Source: Nostocaceae cyanobacterium CSSed10_463m
Lineage (GTDB): Bacteria > Cyanobacteriota > Cyanobacteriia > Cyanobacteriales > Nostocaceae
Length of the DNA: 9,710 nucleotides
Reading direction: 5' to 3'
NCBI GenBank assembly: GCA_003556955.1
Contig: PWQB01000010.1
Coordinates: 1 to 9,710 of the forward strand
Positions within the stretch are counted from its first letter, which is position 1, and every line of letters starts with the position of its first letter. The notes under the pieces were generated by a model, which had not been told where the DNA came from, searched no databases, and saw only the letters and a program-made list of their open reading frames with translations. Below are positions 6,867 through 9,710 of this stretch, piece by piece. A program made the position numbers and the translations under genes.

Positions 6867-8135
6867 ATGAACAAGCAACCTCTTCGCATTGCTCTGTTTA
6901 CAGGACTATATGCTCCTTTTTTAACGGGGGTTTCAGTTGCAGTTCACCAAAGGGTACGCTGGTTACTAGAACAGGGGCATGAAGTCTTTCTTGTTCACCC
7001 AAAAATTAATGACAAGTATCCGAAAAATGTAGGTAAACGTCCAATGCCAGGACTGGAAGAATTGCAGTGTTTTTCTAACTTTTCTGCTTACGCTTTCCCC
7101 ACCAAGCCACTAGTTTTTTATAAGTCTTTACCTCAACCCTTGCATTATCGCCATTGGAGTGATACCAAATTATTAGAAAAGTTCCAACCTGATATTATAG
7201 TAGTGGAAGAAGCCCCACAAATGCGAGGTTTCTATTCAATGTTCTTACAAGGTTATGGTCGCCCCATTGGTGTTGACTATGCCAAGAAAACTGGGACTCC
7301 AATTATTTCAATTTTCCACACTGATATTGTTGCCTATATCCAATATTATTTAGGCAATCATGTTTTCAATTTGATGCGTCCGATTATTCCCTTTTTAGTT
7401 AAACAATCTACTGAGGTTTATGACCGCAACTTATTTCCTTCTCAAGCACAACTTCTGAAGTACAATGAACTGAATTGTCAACGGGGTGAATACGTTCCTT
7501 ATCAAGGAATAGATTGTGAAAAGTTTCACCCTAGAAATATTATCCACAACCCCATCCCCGACGATAATAGACCAACTATCTTATTTGTGGGACGCATTAC
7601 AGCAGAAAAGAATGTCACTCAACTGATAGATATGTTCCCCCTAATTGCTGCCAAAATTCCTGATGTCCATTTGGTGATTATTGGTAGTGGTCCCCTGGAT
7701 GAAGAACTGCGTCGGCGTTCCCAAGAGTTTGCAGGTATTACTATGTGGGGTGAGTCTCACGGTACAGAACTTTTGGGTTGGTTCGCTCGTGCAGATGTAT
7801 TTGTAAACCCTTCTGCAACTGAAAATTTCTGTACGACAAATAACGAAGCGCTGGCTTCTGGTACTCCTTTGGTGGCTGTGGTTGCACCTTCAACTTCTGA
7901 ACAAGTTATTTCTGGTTACAATGGCTTTTTAGCTGAAGCGAATAATCCACAAGATTTTGCCGATAAGGTGGTGGCAATTTTGGCAAATTCTCAACTGAAA
8001 GAGAAAATGACTGAACAGGCTCGTCCTTCTATACTTAAATATGATTGGTCGGCGTGTTCACAAAAGTTTGAAGATAAGCTTTATGAGCTAGTTGAAAATG
8101 TTAAGAAGCTAGAATTTGTAGTTCGTAGTTCGTAA
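6867..8135 (+). CDS. hglT: GT4-family glycosyltransferase, HglT-like (heterocyst glycolipid)
   Basis: Family 4 (GT-B fold) retaining glycosyltransferase, 422 aa, probably a peripheral cytoplasmic-membrane enzyme. In Nostoc PCC 7120 HglT (All5341) transfers glucose to the long-chain alcohol to form the principal heterocyst glycolipid. The N-terminal acceptor domain has LFTGLYAPFLTGVSVAVHQ (10-28) and FHTD (150-153). The C-terminal donor domain has LFVGRITAEKN (239-249; R243 and K248 are the usual phosphate-binding pair), LVIIGSGP (269-276), and the GT4 EX7E motif in ATENFCTTNNEALASGTP, with E319 and E327. It is complete and near family length. The last codons (FVVRSS) and the stop are encoded by a TTCGTA-type repeat, so the native C-terminus may be slightly altered. 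The assignment as HglT rests on the epimerase and permease upstream and on the TPR and cpcT genes downstream. Confidence 0.82.
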   Translation: MNKQPLRIALFTGLYAPFLTGVSVAVHQRVRWLLEQGHEVFLVHPKINDKYPKNVGKRPMPGLEELQCFSNFSAYAFPTKPLVFYKSLPQPLHYRHWSDTKLLEKFQPDIIVVEEAPQMRGFYSMFLQGYGRPIGVDYAKKTGTPIISIFHTDIVAYIQYYLGNHVFNLMRPIIPFLVKQSTEVYDRNLFPSQAQLLKYNELNCQRGEYVPYQGIDCEKFHPRNIIHNPIPDDNRPTILFVGRITAEKNVTQLIDMFPLIAAKIPDVHLVIIGSGPLDEELRRRSQEFAGITMWGESHGTELLGWFARADVFVNPSATENFCTTNNEALASGTPLVAVVAPSTSEQVISGYNGFLAEANNPQDFADKVVAILANSQLKEKMTEQARPSILKYDWSACSQKFEDKLYELVENVKKLEFVVRSS

Positions 8136-8259
8136 TTGGTACACCGATGGCGGGCAAGATGCCCGCCCCACAAGAGTTTTATGATTTGGGTCTGTACGTT
8201 AGCCTAGGGCATAACACACTCTAAAAAACTACGAATTACGAATTAGCAATTACGAATTA
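8126..8259. repeat. Inverted TTCGTAATT repeats spanning the convergent gene ends
   Basis: TAGTTCGTAATTG (8126-8138) and CAATTACGAATTA (8247-8259) are inverted copies with one mismatch. Extra units extend both sides: GTAGTTCGTAG at 8118-8128 and ACTACGAATTACGAATTA at 8228-8245. The left arm holds the hglT stop TAA (8133-8135). The right arm holds the stop of the opposite-strand TPR gene (8257-8259). The central part contains a GC-rich hairpin. The whole looks like a dispersed repeat element sitting exactly between two convergent genes. No gene is seen inside it. Confidence 0.65.
8149..8167. terminator. GC-rich hairpin between hglT and the TPR gene
   Basis: GGCGGGC (8149-8155) and GCCCGCC (8161-8167) form a perfect 7-bp stem with a 5-base loop, 14 bases after the hglT stop. 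A short TTTT (8177-8180) follows nine bases later, so it is an imperfect intrinsic terminator. It could act on transcripts from both sides, or simply be a dispersed repeat core. Confidence 0.5.
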
Positions 8260-9471
8260 TTTTGTGGCTTTCTCAATTTGCTGTGCAAAATATGTTTCTT
8301 CGTGTTTGAGTTGTTGAGCAAGTTCTAATCCTTTTTGAAAGGCTGCAAGTGCTTGGGGATATTCTTGACGTTGAAGATGTAATTGCCCAATTTGATCATA
8401 AGCTTGCATCATGCCATAATAGTTAATAGCTTGCTCTTGGATCTCTATTAAAGTTTGGCTAGTTTGCAAAGCTTCATCTATTTGATCTTGAGCAATATAT
8501 AAGGTAATTAACTTTTGCAATGCTTCCGCAGCACGAACATATTGGCGCGATCGCATCGCCATCAGATAAGCTTCTTCATAGTTATTAAATGCTTCTCTGA
8601 GTAAACTAGGATTTTCCTGGGCTAAGATTTCATAATTTGAGCCAATGGCTAATTTTAATCCGGGGATTTGAGTCAGATTATCTTGCTGTTCGTAAATTGC
8701 TACTAGTCTCTTGAGAACATCTAGGGCTGGCTGGACTTGTTTTGTCTGCTGGTATATATAACGTAGCTGTTGCAGGTATGCTAACTGATTAGTTTTATCG
8801 CTTTGGGTAGCAGTTAAATTCAATAATCTCTCATAAGTGGCGGCTGCTTGAGGATAATCAAACCAACTTAAATGCAGTTCGCCCATTGTTGTCAGGGTTT
8901 GCAAGACTGCGATCGCATCTTGTTTTTGTTGCACTGCGGTTAAAATCTGATCATAAACTTCTAAAGCTAGTCTAGGCGATCGCACACTTTTATACGCTTC
9001 ACCAAGCGATCGCATTAAATCTAAATCAAGAATTTTTTGACTTTGTGCTTGCTTTTGAATGGTTTGTAATCGTTGTGTAATAAATCTTACTTGTTCCCCA
9101 TCATTTCGACTCCAAGCGATCGCCCCAAAGCGTGATAATGTTTGCACTTGAGCCAATGAACCCAAATACCCCCGCAAACGGGCTTCCCGGTTCCAAATCT
9201 CAAAGGCTGCTTCCTGATCACCTGCTTGCAATTTAGCTGCACCTTCCTGATTCAACTCATCCAACGCCCTCTCCAAGTTTTGCCTTTGTGGGAGAGTTAA
9301 CTGCTGTTTATCAATCAAAGGTGGTAACAGGGGATCTGGTGTAGTAATTTCTAGGGGATTAGGAGGAAATTTAGTCGGCTGTTGCGGCTTTCTAGCCTGT
9401 GCTGGGTTTAACGAACTGTTAACCTGACAAAGAACAGCGACACTAATAATAATACATAAGCGCCTGAGCAT
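8257..9471 (-). CDS. Secreted tetratricopeptide-repeat protein
   Basis: A 404-aa protein read from the complement. The start is placed at ATG 9471 because a good Sec signal peptide begins there (MLRRLCIIISVAVLCQ, likely cleavage after PAQA at residue 26). An AGGT lies about 10 bases upstream. The frame stays open to 9585, but the extra 38 residues do not look like protein and begin in a tandem CCATTCCC tract. After a proline-rich linker (28-52), the rest is helical with degenerate TPR units near 153-180, 194-220, 230-262, 314-347 and 355-388. The last two are the clearest, for example YPQALAAFQKGLELA. TPR arrays bind other proteins, and this one should act in the periplasm or at the envelope, partner unknown. 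It lies between hglT and cpcT. The coding region holds five of the window's eight HIP1 octamers. Confidence 0.8.
   Translation of the reverse strand: MLRRLCIIISVAVLCQVNSSLNPAQARKPQQPTKFPPNPLEITTPDPLLPPLIDKQQLTLPQRQNLERALDELNQEGAAKLQAGDQEAAFEIWNREARLRGYLGSLAQVQTLSRFGAIAWSRNDGEQVRFITQRLQTIQKQAQSQKILDLDLMRSLGEAYKSVRSPRLALEVYDQILTAVQQKQDAIAVLQTLTTMGELHLSWFDYPQAAATYERLLNLTATQSDKTNQLAYLQQLRYIYQQTKQVQPALDVLKRLVAIYEQQDNLTQIPGLKLAIGSNYEILAQENPSLLREAFNNYEEAYLMAMRSRQYVRAAEALQKLITLYIAQDQIDEALQTSQTLIEIQEQAINYYGMMQAYDQIGQLHLQRQEYPQALAAFQKGLELAQQLKHEETYFAQQIEKATK
8547..9123. repeat. HIP1 octamer cluster inside the TPR gene
   Basis: GCGATCGC occurs at 8547-8554, 8909-8916, 8976-8983, 9006-9013 and 9116-9123. 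The other three copies in the window are at 3724-3731, 4222-4229 and 5936-5943, all inside coding regions. HIP1 is the abundant palindrome of many cyanobacterial genomes and its role is unsettled. It supports the taxonomic call here. Confidence 0.9.
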
Positions 9472-9638
9472 GGTTACTTGACCTGACATGGGAATAGGGC
9501 ATAGGTGATGACTACCATACCCAAAGATTTTAACTGCCAATTTGTGTGACGCATGAAAAATCGATAATTCTCCGCCCCTAGCCATTCCCCATTCCCTCTA
9601 CAATAAATCCAGCGAATTTAAATGTCATAACTAATTCT
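9472..9638. promoter_or_regulatory. Divergent intergenic region, TPR gene / cpcT
   Basis: These 167 bases separate the two divergent starts and should hold both promoters. A TACAAT (9599-9604) is a possible -10 element for cpcT, 35 bases before its ATG, but no convincing TTGACA -35 is found. A tandem pair of CCATTCCC units overlapping by one base (9582-9596) is a low-complexity tract of a kind often seen between cyanobacterial genes. No transcription-factor site could be identified with confidence. Confidence 0.4.
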
Positions 9639-9710
9639 ATGGATATTACAACCTTAGCTCGCTGGATGGCGGCTGATTTTAGCAATCAAGCACAAGCTTT
9701 TGAAAACCCA
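9639..9710 (+). CDS. cpcT: CpcT/CpeT-type phycobilin lyase (3' partial)
   Basis: Only the first 24 codons are visible, starting at ATG 9639 and running off the right edge in frame. They include TLARWMAADFSNQAQAFENP, which I recognise as the conserved N-terminus of the CpcT/CpeT chromophore lyase family (DUF1001). CpcT attaches phycocyanobilin to the Cys-153/155 site of the phycocyanin beta subunit, a step in phycobilisome assembly. In Nostoc PCC 7120 the CpcT1 gene (all5339) lies two genes from hglT (all5341), which agrees with this order. No Shine-Dalgarno is visible. The distinction between CpcT and CpeT cannot be settled from this fragment; gene order favours CpcT. Confidence 0.75.
   Translation, partial: MDITTLARWMAADFSNQAQAFENP

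Overview
The window comes from a filamentous, heterocyst-forming cyanobacterium of the Nostoc/Anabaena type. Three things point there: eight HIP1 octamers (GCGATCGC, the Highly Iterated Palindrome of cyanobacteria), several kinds of small hairpin-like intergenic repeat typical of Nostocales, and gene content matching, from memory, the heterocyst glycolipid (HGL) region of Nostoc sp. PCC 7120 (around all5347 to all5339).

Layout. Seven genes lie on the + strand: a DevC-type ABC exporter permease (HgdC-like, 5' end outside the window), an extended-SDR sugar epimerase (HgdA-like), a soluble GT2 glycosyltransferase, a secreted DUF2141 protein, two tandem membrane-anchored GT2 glycosyltransferases (about 62% identical, no gaps), and a GT4 glycosyltransferase (HglT-like). 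A secreted TPR protein follows on the - strand, converging on hglT. It is divergent from the first 24 codons of a CpcT/CpeT-type phycobilin lyase (+) at the right edge. The order hgdC, hgdA, GT2, DUF2141, GT2, hglT, TPR, cpcT fits PCC 7120 as I recall it, with one apparent extra GT2 copy here.

How the genes may work together. HglT is the known transferase that puts the sugar on the long-chain alcohol of the major heterocyst glycolipid. HgdA is reported as a UDP-galactose 4-epimerase that influences HGL composition. HgdC works with the membrane-fusion protein HgdB (expected just upstream) in the export route used to build the glycolipid layer, which is the O2 barrier around nitrogen-fixing cells. 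The three GT2 enzymes and the secreted DUF2141 protein have no role I can name. Their place inside the cluster suggests head-group variants, polysaccharide or envelope assembly. The TPR protein and CpcT are flanking genes, and CpcT belongs to phycobilisome assembly.

Points of interest: (i) the epimerase-like protein has lost most of the canonical TGxxGxxG nucleotide-binding motif; (ii) a tandem, diverged pair of membrane GT2 enzymes sits where PCC 7120 probably has one; (iii) no ATPase gene follows the permease; (iv) a repeat supplies the stop codons of both convergent genes, hglT and the TPR gene. Three gene starts are better placed elsewhere than at the longest open frame. Gene names rest on recognition of protein sequence and gene order, not on any search.
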